From: Portunus trituberculatus
Lineage: Eukaryota; Arthropoda; Malacostraca; Decapoda; Portunidae
Direction of reading: 5' to 3'
Length of the DNA: 64,000 nucleotides
Assembly: GCF_017591435.1 (NCBI RefSeq)
Contig: NC_059268.1
Coordinates: 3,209,974 to 3,273,973, forward strand
Shown here: positions 1-11,311 of the stretch, in pieces
Numbering within the stretch: the stretch's first letter is position 1
Layout of the letters: every line of letters starts with the position of its first letter
Notes under the pieces: generated by a model
What the model was told of the DNA's origin: nothing
Seen by the model: only the letters and a program-made list of their open reading frames with translations
Database searches by the model: none
Program-made: the position numbers and the translations under genes

Positions 1-93
1 CTATTCCGTCATCTTTCAAACTTCCACTTCCTTCATACTCTCAACCATACTTTATCTTCTACTCTCTATTCTTCTTTTCTTCTCTTGAGTCTA

Positions 94-635
<542 letters not shown>

Positions 636-1135
636 NNNNNNNNNNNNNNNNNNNNNNNNNNNNNNNNNNNNNNNNNNNNNNNNNNNNNNNNNNNNNNNNN
701 NNNNNNNNNNNNNNNNNNNNNNNNNNNNNNNNNNNNNNNNNNNNNNNNNNNNNNNNNNNNNNNNNNNNNNNNNNNNNNNNNNNNNNNNNNNNNNNNNNNN
801 NNNNNNNNNNNNNNNNNNNNNNNNNNNNNNNNNNNNNNNNNNNNNNNNNNNNNNNNNNNNNNNNNNNNNNNNNNNNNNNNNNNNNNNNNNNNNNNNNNNN
901 NNNNNNNNNNNNNNNNNNNNNNNNNNNNNNNNNNNNNNNNNNNNNNNNNNNNNNNNNNNNNNNNNNNNNNNNNNNNNNNNNNNNNNNNNNNNNNNNNNNN
1001 NNNNNNNNNNNNNNNNNNNNNNNNNNNNNNNNNNNNNNNNNNNNNNNNNNNNNNNNNNNNNNNNNNNNNNNNNNNNNNNNNNNNNNNNNNNNNNNNNNNN
1101 NNNNNNNNNNNNNNNNNNNNNNNNNNNNNNNNNNN
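636..1135. other. assembly gap, 500 N
   Basis: Exactly 500 N. The round number suggests a placeholder of unknown real size. Reading frames that cross it are meaningless. Confidence 0.99.
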
Positions 1136-1927
1136 AAGATTTTATTTACACTAGCAAGGGTTTATGGAGGTCAGAAGATTCATGGCCAAAGTCTTCACTA
1201 TTTCAATCACTACACAAGTTTCTGAAGCTGTATAAAATCATCAAATAGTAAGCAGAATAAATATTAAGACACATCCTGGTACTGAATGGCTTAAAAAACG
1301 TACAGGAAAAGATTTTAAATGATACAAGAGTTAAAAGTGAAGGATTTAAGAATCGGTACAAATAAGATTGATTTAAAGAACATATAGGAAAGGATTTTAA
1401 TGAAGGATTTACGTCTATTAGAATCAGTACAAAGAAGAATTTGTGAAAACACGTACGGGAAATGAAGAGTATCCATTACGAAAAAAAACATAACAAATTA
1501 AGAAAATAAGGCAGACTGCAAGGAACCATCAGGCTTATATGTGGCAGTCTACAACAGGCTACAACAAAGATAACATATGCAAATTTTTATTTTCCAATCT
1601 GTCTATCTATTTATCCATATATCTATCTATCTATCTATCTTCTTTATCTGTCTTCTAATTCATTGTAGAGACTAATGTTTTCTTTATATTTCTTATACAA
1701 GTGTAGCTTAAGTGGCCTTCAACCCCTTCAGTACTGGGACACAATTTTACCTTCAGTTTTGTGTATGATTAGACGACTTTATATACATTAAGAAGGGTCT
1801 ATGGAGGTCAGAAGCTAAATGGCTGGAGTCTTCACTATTTCAATCCCCAACATAAGTTTCTAAAGGTGTACAGAATCACCAAACAGTAAGCAGAATGAAT
1901 ATGAGAACGCGTCATGGTACTCAAGGG
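1136..1927 (+). repeat. two diverged units of a 110-bp-class dispersed satellite
   Basis: Sequence around 1150-1285 and again at 1780-1927 has the same ordered words: aagggt.tatggaggtcagaag, gtcttcactatttcaatc, a pyrimidine stretch, aaatagtaagcagaat, and (in the second unit) ggtactcaaggggttaa. The same series recurs as a tandem array at 41.6-43.9 kb. Between the units (1505-1560, minus strand) lies a fragment containing gccacatataagcctgatgg, a dispersed tail also seen at 43.9 and 44.3 kb. No coding signal was seen. Confidence 0.65.
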
Positions 1928-2530
1928 GTTAAGTGGTGCAGGGGTTGTGATAGGGATAACGGTAGGATATTTCTCAGGATCAGTAACCAGGATAAGACAA
2001 CAAATGATGGACTCAAATCATGATAAAAATTAACTAAGAAATATATACAGGAAATAACTGGTCTGGAAATAGCGTAGGCCTGATAGAAGTTAATAAGAGA
2101 GAACAAGAATTAAAGTACTCAAATATGATAAATAAAAAAAAAGTCAATAAATGAATAGATAGAAAAACAGATAAAAAAGAGATAGGAAAGAATTGGTTTT
2201 AAATTGAGTATGCCAGATAAAAGTTAGTAATTAGGGGAGAACGAGAATTAATGGGCTCAAGCATGATGAAAAATAGGAGAGATAAAGATAGAGAGGAAAG
2301 ACATGGCTTTTAAATGGAGTAGACCTGATAGATGTTTTTAAGTGATACGGAGGTTATAACAAAGCTAACCTAACCACATTTCTGTTTACCTATCTATCTA
2401 TCTATCATTCTATCTACTTACTTACCATCCTATCTATTTGTTTATTTATTTATTTATTTATCTATCTATCATCTTATCCATCTGTCCATCTATCTCTTTC
2501 TGTCTGTTTATCTATCTATCACTTTTTTCC
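1590..2530. repeat. TATC/TATT tetranucleotide tracts flanking AT-rich DNA
   Basis: Imperfect (TCTA)n lies at about 1603-1640 and 2385-2530. The DNA between, apart from the satellite unit at 1780-1927, is AT-rich with no recognisable gene. Confidence 0.8.
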
Positions 2531-2725
2531 ATCCTTTTCTCTATTCCTTATCTTAACTTTCATAACACTCATCTTCCTACTTCCAGTCCGCCCTCCTTGT
2601 CTGTCTCTCTGTCCACCTGTCTGTCTGTCCGTCTGTGTGTCTTTCTGTCTGTTTTTCCTTGTCGTGATCTCATTAATATACGAAAATTCCTCAGACAGTT
2701 TCTGGTTTCATCCTTCTCATCTCAC

Positions 2726-2727
<2 letters not shown>

Positions 2728-2801
<74 letters not shown>
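2728..2801. repeat. (CT)n microsatellite
   Basis: About 37 CT units. The Leu/Ser and Glu/Arg reading frames through it are artefacts. Sequence from 2802 to 3060 is unique with nothing recognised. Confidence 0.97.
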
Positions 2802-2803
<2 letters not shown>

Positions 2804-3064
2804 GTGACACATATGGAGAAGCTTATAAGGACACTACCAGTAACGTCCGCCGCCCTGGCCTGGTCTGGTCTCGGTTCTCCTTTCACATTTCCCCGATAGA
2901 TGTCAGTTTTCCGTGTCCCTCCTTGCATCTCCAATAGTTTAGCCCAATATTCCCACGGCCACCTGCATGTTGTTCCCAGATTTCGTTACGGGAGCGTCTA
3001 TGAAATTCCTGTAATAATATCGAGTTATTCATTTTCTATATCCGTACGTACACGCTACACATCT

Positions 3065-3330
3065 TCATGACGACGAGGGAGGGAGGGTAATGGATTGGGG
3101 AGACGGAAGGAGGGTGTGGGTGGGAGGGAGGGAGGGAGGGCTAGAGGGAGGGAGAGGGGGTAAGAGAGAAAATTGGGGCGGGGAGGGATGGAGCTAGAGA
3201 GAGAGAGAGAGAGAGGATAAGAATGATCGAGAGGCGGGAGGGGGAAGGATGTGGAGAGAGGAAAGGATCGAGGAAGGGAGGGAGTGAGGGTGGGAGAGGC
3301 AGAGTAGAGAGGATGGGTGTGTTTACCTGC
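3065..3330. repeat. purine-rich GGGA/GA tract
   Basis: Almost pure purine on the + strand, including four consecutive GGGA units around 3120-3140. That arrangement fits the intramolecular G-quadruplex pattern. Confidence 0.85.
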
Positions 3331-3335
3331 CTGAT

Positions 3336-3415
3336 GGTGATGATGATGGTGGTTGTGGTTGTGGTGGTGTAATAATGGTTAAAGTAGTAATAGTAGTGAT
3401 AGCAGTGGTGATGTA

Positions 3416-3447
<32 letters not shown>

Positions 3448-3654
3448 GGTGGTGGTGGTGGTGTAATAATGGTTAAAGTAGTAATAGTAGTGATAGCAAT
3501 GGTGATGTAATGATGATTATGATGATGATGGTGGTGGTGGTGGTGTAATGATAGCTATAGTAGTAATAGTAGTGATAGCAGTGGTGGTGATGTAATGATG
3601 ATGGTGGTGGTGGTGATGATGATGATGATCGTGGTGGCGGTGGTGGCGGTTGGT
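3336..3654. repeat. degenerate GAT/GGT trinucleotide array
   Basis: Mixed gat, ggt, gta and tag triplets. A block of about 100 bp (gtaataatggttaaagtagt and onward) repeats three times, so the array has both triplet and higher-order periodicity. Confidence 0.85.
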
Positions 3655-3923
<269 letters not shown>

Positions 3924-3967
3924 AACTTTGCTTTCGTCAGACAGCAGACAGCATTTCTTTGTGTGTG

Positions 3968-4083
3968 TTTCACTGTTTGATCTGCTGCAGTCTCTGACGA
4001 GACAGCCAGACGTCACCCTACGGAACGAGCTCAGAGCTCATTATTTCCGATCTTCGGATAGACCTGAGACCAGCCTGGCCCGT
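3968..4083 (-). mobile_element. tRNA-derived SINE family 1, tail-side fragment
   Basis: It matches the tail half of the full SINE at 8754-9036: cactgtttgatctgctgcag, acgagacagccagacg and gagctcagagctcat. It lacks the tRNA-like head. The side corresponding to the SINE 3' end is a short GT run. Confidence 0.8.
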
Positions 4084-4095
4084 GACCTCACACCC

Positions 4096-4097
4096 TT

Positions 4098-4151
<54 letters not shown>

Positions 4152-4168
4152 CAGTAGCAGTAGTAGTG
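4096..4168. repeat. (TAG)n microsatellite
   Basis: TAG/AGT triplets with a few AGC variants at the right end. Sequence from 4169 to 4570 is unique with nothing recognised. Confidence 0.95.
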
Positions 4169-4568
4169 TGGTTCACTACACTAGCGTCCGTCCTGCGTGG
4201 AAAACTGAACTTCTTAATGTTCCTCAGACACTGAATTTTCATGACATTTGCATCTCCTTCTCTTGTTCGTGTGTCTCCATCCTCCGTCAGTGTTAGCAGG
4301 TCTTGTCTGTCTGTCTGTCTTTGTGTTTCTTTTGTTTTGTTGTTGTTTAATTTATGGCCTATAGCGCTGTTCAGCTTCCACCCATTAGTGGCGCAGGCAA
4401 TTTTCTTTATAGTGATGGGCATATTAGGGCTCATATCACCACCCAAGCGCGTCTTTGTTGCAACCACCTAGAACCTGGGTAGGTATCTTGGTGACATGTA
4501 AACCACTTCACCACTCCAAAATGACATAACTTCAAAGTGGTATGTGATGGAATTCTAACTTACACGTG

Positions 4569-4570
<2 letters not shown>

Positions 4571-4657
<87 letters not shown>
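4571..4657. repeat. (GT)n microsatellite at a LINE 3' end
   Basis: About 43 GT units directly abut the 3' end of the minus-strand LINE that follows, so in LINE sense the element ends in (AC)n. Confidence 0.97.
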
Positions 4658-4659
<2 letters not shown>

Positions 4660-5988
4660 ACCTAGTTGTATTTACCTAGTTGTAGTTTTACAGGACCTGG
4701 GCCTTATGCTCGTGTGGCCCCGTCTCCATATATACACTTATCCAATCTTACTCTAAAAGTATGCACACTCGTTGCACACACTATTTCTTCATTTAAACTG
4801 TTCCACGTCTCAATACATCTTTGCGGGAAACAATATATCTTTTTAATATCTCTCAGACATCTTTTTTTCAGCTTTTTACTATGCGATCTTGTGCTTCGAA
4901 TATCATATTCTTCTCTCAGGATCAGTTTCTCATTATCCACTTGGTCCATTCCTTTGATCAATTTATAAACTTGTATCAGATCTTTTCTCTCCCCTTCTTT
5001 GTTCCAGGGTTGGAAGATCCATAGCCTTTAGTCTCTCCTATGTCATCCTTTCAAATTCTGGAAACATTCTTGTATCCATTTTTTTGTAGCCTTTCCAACT
5101 TCCTTATGTGTGTTTTTTTTTTATAAGGGTCCACACTTCTCCTGCATATTCCAATCTGGGTCTTATTATAGTACTTATCACTTTCTTCATCATTTCTTTG
5201 TCCATGTAGGTAAATGCTGCTCCAATATTCCTCAGCAAATTATATGTTTCTCTAAAAGTTACCGGTTGATTGTTTTCTTCCATCGTCACTCCTAAGTCTT
5301 TTTCCTTCTTTACTTTTTCCAGTTCTACTCCATCTCCCATATTATAGATTCCCACGGGTCGTCTTCCACTCTTTCCCATTTCCATGACATGGCTTTTTGT
5401 TCACATTGAATTCCATTTCCCACTTTTTACTCCATTCCCAGATATTATTTAGATCTTCTTGCAGTATTTCACAATCCTCTTTTTGCTTTATAGCTCTGCA
5501 CAATTTCGTATCATGTGCAAATAGATTTATGTATTTGTTCACTCCCTCTGGCATGTCGTTAATATAAATGAGGAAAAGTATTGGTGCCAATACTGACCCC
5601 TGTGGCACTCCGCTTTCTACTGCTCTCCACTTGGACTTCATATCTTTAACTACCGTCCTTATTTCTCTCCCCCTCAAATAATTTTCTATCCATCTCAATG
5701 TGCTTCCTTTTAAGCCACCCTTCTCCTCTAACTTCCATAGTAATCGTGCATGTGGCACTTTGTCAAACGCCTTTTTTAAATCCAAATAAATACAGTCAAC
5801 CCATCCCTCTCTCTCTTGTACTCTATCAACTATTCTACAATAGAAACTCAATAAATTAGTTACACAAGACCGTCTTTTTCTAAAACCAAATTGGCTCTTT
5901 GATATTAATTTCTTGTCTTCAACGAACTCGATCCATTGTTTCTTTATTATTTTTTCACACATCTTGCATATTACACTAGTTAGTGTTA
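4653..5988 (-). mobile_element. CR1-like non-LTR retrotransposon, 5'-truncated
   Basis: The minus strand runs from inside the RT domain to the 3' tail. The tail reads (in sense) ggccctg-type sequence, then two tandem copies of acaactaggtaaat, then (AC)n. The same tail is found at 52.77 kb, 47.75 kb and 39.97 kb. The 5' end stops at 5988 against a 45-bp SINE scrap and a (GT)n tract. RT motifs place it in the CR1/jockey-like group. It is broken by several frameshifts. Confidence 0.85.
4704..5987 (-). pseudogene. CR1-like reverse transcriptase, C-terminal half, frameshifted
   Basis: In order on the minus strand: LTSVICKMCEK, QFGFRKRRSC, IYLDLKKAFDKVPHARLLWK (motif A with the first catalytic Asp), SGVPQGSVLAP (motif B), then LFAHDTKL where the family has FADD, so one catalytic Asp is His here. 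The main 206-codon frame (5342-5962) is followed by a shift near 5390 into 5104-5385, containing RPRLEYAGEVW. More shifts follow near the T-run at 5111-5119 before the C-terminal frame 4704-4961, which ends YGDGATRA. It lacks the endonuclease and the N-terminal RT. Inactive by sequence. Confidence 0.85.
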
Positions 5989-6029
5989 TTCAATGTTTGA
6001 TCTGCTGCAGTTTCTGACGAGACAGCCAG

Positions 6030-6033
<4 letters not shown>
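5989..6033 (-). mobile_element. SINE family 1 scrap
   Basis: It contains gtttgatctgctgcagt and acgagacagccaga, the terminal part of SINE family 1, wedged between the LINE 5' truncation point and (GT)n. Confidence 0.75.

Positions 6034-6108
<75 letters not shown>
6033..6108. repeat. (GT)n microsatellite
   Basis: About 37 GT units. Confidence 0.97.
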
Positions 6109-6119
6109 TGCTTACTACT

Positions 6120-6220
6120 GTGGTATAATAGTAGCACCAGCAGTAATAGTAGTACTAGTAGTTGTTCAAGTAGTCGTAGTAGTAGTAGTAATAGTAGTTG
6201 TTGTAATAGTAGTACTAGTC

Positions 6221-6290
<70 letters not shown>

Positions 6291-6419
6291 CACTATTAGA
6301 AAGAAGTAGTAGTAGTAGTAGTAGTAGTAGCACTAGTAGTAGTAGTAGTAATAGTAGTAGTAGTAGTAGTTGAATTAGTAGTAGTAGTAGTAGTAGTAGT
6401 TGTAATAGATGTAGCAATT

Positions 6420-6461
<42 letters not shown>

Positions 6462-6462
6462 T
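6120..6462. repeat. (TAG)n array, imperfect
   Basis: About 340 bp of TAG with interspersed CAC, TTG and AAT variants. Long Leu, Val, Ser or Thr frames through it are artefacts. Confidence 0.95.
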
Positions 6463-6778
6463 TTTAGTATGGTGGTGGTGGTGGTGGAGGAGGAGGGCAG
6501 GGGTGTGAGCAAACCAGCGAGCAGGAAGTCCCATGACGTCATCCTAAGCTCCTCCCTCCGCGCCAGATGTAAACAAATCCCTTTAAAAAACACGTGGACG
6601 CAGTATTCGCGGATCAAAACATTCGCGAATATTTTGCACTACCACGACGCCTGTTCTTTGACTATCGGGAGCAAGGGGGCTTGACTGTCGTGGGCATAGT
6701 GGGCGTGGCTTTGGCTCGGAGTGAAGCTTAACTTAGTGAGTGAGGGAGTGGCGCCAAATGTAAAGTCCGCGAAGTTTT

Positions 6779-6780
<2 letters not shown>
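6463..6780. other. unique GC-richer segment with a CRE-like octamer
   Basis: No reading frame is convincing. It holds tgacgtca at 6534-6541, cacgtg near 6592 and the palindrome attcgcgaat near 6631. These could be regulatory, but the sequence alone does not show it. Confidence 0.3.

Positions 6781-6862
<82 letters not shown>
6781..6862. repeat. (CT)n microsatellite
   Basis: About 41 units. The following stretch (6863-7138) is AT-rich with nothing recognised. Confidence 0.97.
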
Positions 6863-6867
<5 letters not shown>

Positions 6868-7138
6868 ACAACATTTCATCTTTCTACATTGAGGAAATAT
6901 TATTTAATATTCCAATATAAAAAGTTTAGGGCCGTTTTTTTTTAGTTTGAATGATGAAGTTTTATTACATATCTTATGTTTATTTTTGCATTGGGACAAC
7001 ATACGGAGAACCGGAATATATATGATCCAAGCCATCCCAACTTTGCTCCGCTAATCTAATCTGGGAAAAGTTCCGCCTATCTAGAGCGGATGTGCCTCCT
7101 TCCGCGTATCATAGGCCACTGTCATGCCCCCTTCACAG

Positions 7139-7612
<474 letters not shown>

Positions 7613-7630
7613 TTTGAAACAGACAGGGAG

Positions 7631-7680
<50 letters not shown>

Positions 7681-7769
7681 ATAATAATGATAATAATAAT
7701 GATAATTGTAACAATCACGCAGGGACGCCACAGAACGCCTGATTTCTGATCATTCTAAGATTCCTGATT

Positions 7770-8708
7770 AGGGCAAAGAAAACTTGGTAGTTTTCAATGC
7801 CTCAAAGACTAATTTCCTCCATCTATCAACTCGGCACAACCTTCCAGACAACTATCCCCCTCTTCTTCAATAACACTCAACTGTCTCCCTCTTCCATAAT
7901 GAACATCCCCGGTCTGTCCTTCACTCATAATCTTAACTGCAAACTTCACATCGCAATGTACAAGGCAGTGAGCGGCACGTGCCCCACTTGGCTCCATTCC
8001 TTTCCCACAGTACACACCAACACAAGCAGCGTCACAACACACCAAACAGATCTAGCTGTTTCCAGGACAAAAAACACACACTGGAGCCAAAGCTTTCCTA
8101 GTTAATGGTCCTAAGTTATGGAACTCTCTGCCACGTGAAGTTATTAACACAAACTCACTTTCTGCCTTTAAATCCAGACTCACCACACATACATTACGTG
8201 ACTCAATTGTCCTGTAGAGAGCGTGGAAACTGATGTATTTTAACGTTTTTACCGATGACAGTGCAAATTTTAGAAAATTGTTTTAATCGTGTAGAAGTTA
8301 TAATTATGATTTTATGTTACATTGTGACTTACTTATATTACGTTTTATTATATAGAATTTTAAGACAAATCTAGTGTTACGGATGGTGACTGGTGATGTG
8401 ATGTATGGTGTGTTTCTTTACGCTCGCTTTGTAAGATGTATGTCAAACACTGCCATGGTCAGCCTGGCGGGCCACTACACCACTAGTTGTGTGTGTACAC
8501 TCACATGTACTAGATCTTTTATTTTCTTTTAGTTTTTATTCTTTATTCTTTATTTTTCTCTTATTTTATGTTTTATACTTAGGTAACCTTTCTGCTTGCT
8601 TGTTTTATAACTTGTTTTATGGAATAGTTTAAAATCGACACGTATTGTGTGTGTACATGATACATGGTTGTAATAACCACTACCCAGTGCATAGGAATAA
8701 ATTGATTT

Positions 8709-8711
<3 letters not shown>
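7770..8711 (+). pseudogene. non-LTR retrotransposon 3' end (RT C-terminus plus 3'UTR)
   Basis: Frames in order read LVVFNASK, FLHLSTRHNLPDNYP, then (after an extra C in a C-run near 7860) NTQLSPSS and GLSFTHNLN. This is the post-catalytic RT region of a LINE. An internal deletion near 7950 joins this to AMYKAVSGTCP and then GPKLWNSLPREVIN and SAFKSRLTTHTL, the usual LINE C-terminus, with a stop near 8215. A 500-bp AT-rich 3'UTR follows, ending ggaataaattgatttgaa immediately before (CT)n. A similar 3' end lies at 23.78-24.01 kb. The catalytic core is missing. Confidence 0.7.

Positions 8712-8753
<42 letters not shown>
8712..8753. repeat. (CT)n(GT)n compound microsatellite
   Basis: CT to about 8737, then GT to 8753. 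It joins the LINE 3' end on the left to a SINE tail on the right. Confidence 0.95.
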
Positions 8754-9034
8754 AATTCACTGTTTGATCTGCTGCAGTCTCTGACGAGACAGCCAGACGT
8801 TACCCTACGGAACGAGCTCAGAGCTCATTGTTTCCGATCTTGGGATAGGTCTGAGACCAGGCACACACCACACACCGGGACAACTCCTCGATTTACATCC
8901 CGTACCTACTCACTGCTAGGTGAACAGGGGCTACACGTGAAAGGAGACACACCCAAATATCTCCACCCGGCCGGGGAATCGAACCCCGGTCATCTGGCTT
9001 GTGAAGCCAGCGCTCTAACCACTGAGCTACCGGG

Positions 9035-9036
<2 letters not shown>
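8754..9036 (-). mobile_element. tRNA-Val-derived SINE family 1, full length
   Basis: On the minus strand a tRNA-like head (9036-8964) is followed by a body of about 210 bp and a tail ending gtgaattacacac. The head has an A box (tagctcagtgg) and a perfect B box (ggttcgattcc), the internal RNA polymerase III promoter. (AC)n in sense lies on both sides: 9037-9084 upstream and 8738-8753 downstream. Further copies are at 9085-9254, 40376-40668 and 44680-44939, with scraps at 3968 and 5989. Confidence 0.88.
8964..9036 (-). other. tRNA-like SINE head, anticodon loop CAC (Val)
   Basis: It folds as a near-complete cloverleaf: D arm gctc/gagc, anticodon stem ctggc/gccag with loop ttcacaa, and T stem ccggg/cccgg. 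The acceptor stem has about five good pairs. It is the promoter of the SINE, not a functional tRNA gene, because it runs directly into the SINE body and recurs with it. Confidence 0.8.

Positions 9037-9084
<48 letters not shown>
9037..9084. repeat. (GT)n between two SINEs
   Basis: Pure GT separating two SINE copies in the same orientation. Confidence 0.97.
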
Positions 9085-9086
<2 letters not shown>

Positions 9087-9254
9087 TTCACTGTATGATC
9101 TGCTGCAGTCTCTGACGAGACAGCCAGACGTTACCCTACGGAACGAGCTCAGAGCTCATTATTTCCGATCTTCGGATAGGCCTGAGACCAGGCACACACC
9201 ACACACCGGGACAACAAGGTCACAACTCCTCGATTTACATCCCGTACCTACTCA
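9085..9254 (-). mobile_element. SINE family 1, head-truncated copy
   Basis: Same body as the neighbour at 8754-9036, but it stops within the body after the cgtacctactca word. The tRNA head is missing, so it is 5'-truncated in SINE sense. GT tracts bound it on both sides. Confidence 0.85.
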
Positions 9255-9257
9255 GGA

Positions 9258-9259
<2 letters not shown>

Positions 9260-9331
<72 letters not shown>
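9260..9331. repeat. (GT)n microsatellite
   Basis: About 36 GT units at the truncated end of the preceding SINE. The following 9332-9995 stretch is strongly T/C-rich with nothing recognised. Confidence 0.97.
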
Positions 9332-9336
<5 letters not shown>

Positions 9337-10868
9337 TACATTTCCTGTACTCATCAACAACAAAAACACAAACACACACTCAATATTTAGTAATTCTCCC
9401 GTCTTGTGTTTCACTTTTCTTTCACTTTTCCTTCAAAAAAACAACTTTTACCTTATATATTTATATCTACTGTTCTTTTTTTTTCCCTTTCGCTCTCTGG
9501 TTTGTCCTCTTGTCCTTCACGTAGGTTTCCATTCTCTCTGTAACTGTCCAGCCGTGTCAGGTTCACGTATATTCGCGATTTTAAGCTTGGTCATTTAAAA
9601 TCAGCCATATTTAAAGCCGCACACACGTGGACGCTCAGCTCGAATAAGAAGAAAAAGGTTTACTACTTCGTTTATTTTCTTTGCATTTTGTAAGCTTTTC
9701 CTCCAATTTGATTTTCACTCGAGCGTGTATTTTTTTTTTTTTTTTTTTGCCTGTCTATCTCTTTCTCTTCTTCCTTACTTTCTGCTAGTCTTCCTTTCCC
9801 CTCTCTTTCCCATTCCTTTTGATCTTTTCTTCAAGTTTTCTACAATTTTTTTTCATTATCTTTTCTTGCTTTCTTATTTTTCCTTGTCTTTAATCTCTCT
9901 TTTTCTCACTTATTAATCTGCTATTATTTGTCATTGTTTTTCCTTGTTTTGCATTTTTTTTCGTCCTTTTCGTGCTTACCTATCTCCACTTCAATGCTTA
10001 CTTCGTCTTTTGTCTTCTCCAAATACATCAAGCGAAATGATCTCCCTCCACATTCTCCTTCCCTTCTCATCCTCTTCTTTCTTCGCCCTGTTTTACTTTC
10101 ACCTCCTCTTTCTCTTCTTTTACCTCTTTGATGTTTTACCCCCTCCTCCTCTTTCTCCTTCCTCTTTTCCTCCTCTTCCTCCTACTCCTCCTCCTCCTCC
10201 TCCTACTCCTCCTCCTCTTCCTCCTCTTTCCTTCTTATTTTCGTTTCTTTTGTCTTCCACTTTCTCTTCTATTTTTCTGTTTCATTTCTCTCTTCTTAAT
10301 GTTTTCCTTCTTGTACCTTTGTACTTGTAGTCTTTGTAATTGACATTTTCTTGCCCTCCTCTTCTTTGTCCTCTTCTACCCTCTCCCTCCTCTTCCTCTT
10401 TCCCTCCTAATCCCCGTTTTATCACTTCTCTCTTACCTCTCCTCTTTCTATACTGCTTTTTTCCTATGTCTTTATTTCTTCTCCCTTATGTCATTTTTCG
10501 TTTCCCTTTCTTACTTTTGCCAAGCCTGTAGTTATCATTTTCTCTCCCTCTTCCTCCTTCAACTTTGTGTCCCTCTTCCTCTTTCATCTTTTTGACTCAT
10601 AAAATCAGTGAGCTTAAAATGTTTTCCAGATTTTTTATTGATTTTTTCCCTCAATTTTTCATGGTATTGTACGATAAGTTCTGTCTTGTATTTTCTTCCT
10701 GCGTGTTGATTTATCCTCGAGTCTCCTCTGCCCTTTTGTTTTCTCCATATATTTATTTTATTCTTATGATTATTTTTTGCCCCAGTGTTTTTTTTATATG
10801 TTGAGATTAAATATATGTAGTAATGTAAGTAAGTATATACGTCGTGACTTTTGTCTGCGTGTTATTTA

Positions 10869-10870
<2 letters not shown>

Positions 10871-10938
<68 letters not shown>
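10871..10938. repeat. (GT)n in unit 1
   Basis: The counterpart in unit 2 (14454-14527) has the same place but a different length and a tctgcgtgtgc interruption. Confidence 0.97.
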
Positions 10939-10940
<2 letters not shown>

Positions 10941-11107
10941 TATTAACTTTAGGTCTGACGTGCAGCACTTCATCTTTCCCCATCTCATTCCTTCCTTTCC
11001 CTCCTCCAACTCCCCCTCTTCCTCCTCCTCCTCTTCTTCCTTTATCTGTGCCACCACTTACTCGGTTTTCCTCCCTACTCTCCTTTTCTCTTTCTTTATA
11101 TTCCTAT

Positions 11108-11108
<1 letters not shown>

Positions 11109-11188
<80 letters not shown>
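11109..11188. repeat. (CT)n in unit 1
   Basis: The counterpart in unit 2 lies at 14704-14771. Confidence 0.97.
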
Positions 11189-11190
<2 letters not shown>

Positions 11191-11311
11191 GCCTCACGCA
11201 GTAGTTTGTTGTCCCTAATAATTCATTCCGCAGCCTTTGTCGGCCTCATTCCTCTTATCCTGCCCATTTTGGTGTATCCCTTCTCAGCCTTATCTACTCT
11301 ACGCATTACCT

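Noticed and set aside
2438..2934. Ser/Leu-rich and Glu/Arg-rich frames
   Set aside because: They are translations of (CT)n and surrounding simple sequence on the two strands.
5976..6617. Poly-Leu, poly-Val, poly-Ser and poly-Thr frames
   Set aside because: (GT)n and (TAG)n microsatellites read in different phases.
8964..9036. Functional tRNA-Val gene
   Set aside because: The cloverleaf is good, but it runs straight into a repeated SINE body and the same unit recurs at other places, so it is a SINE head.
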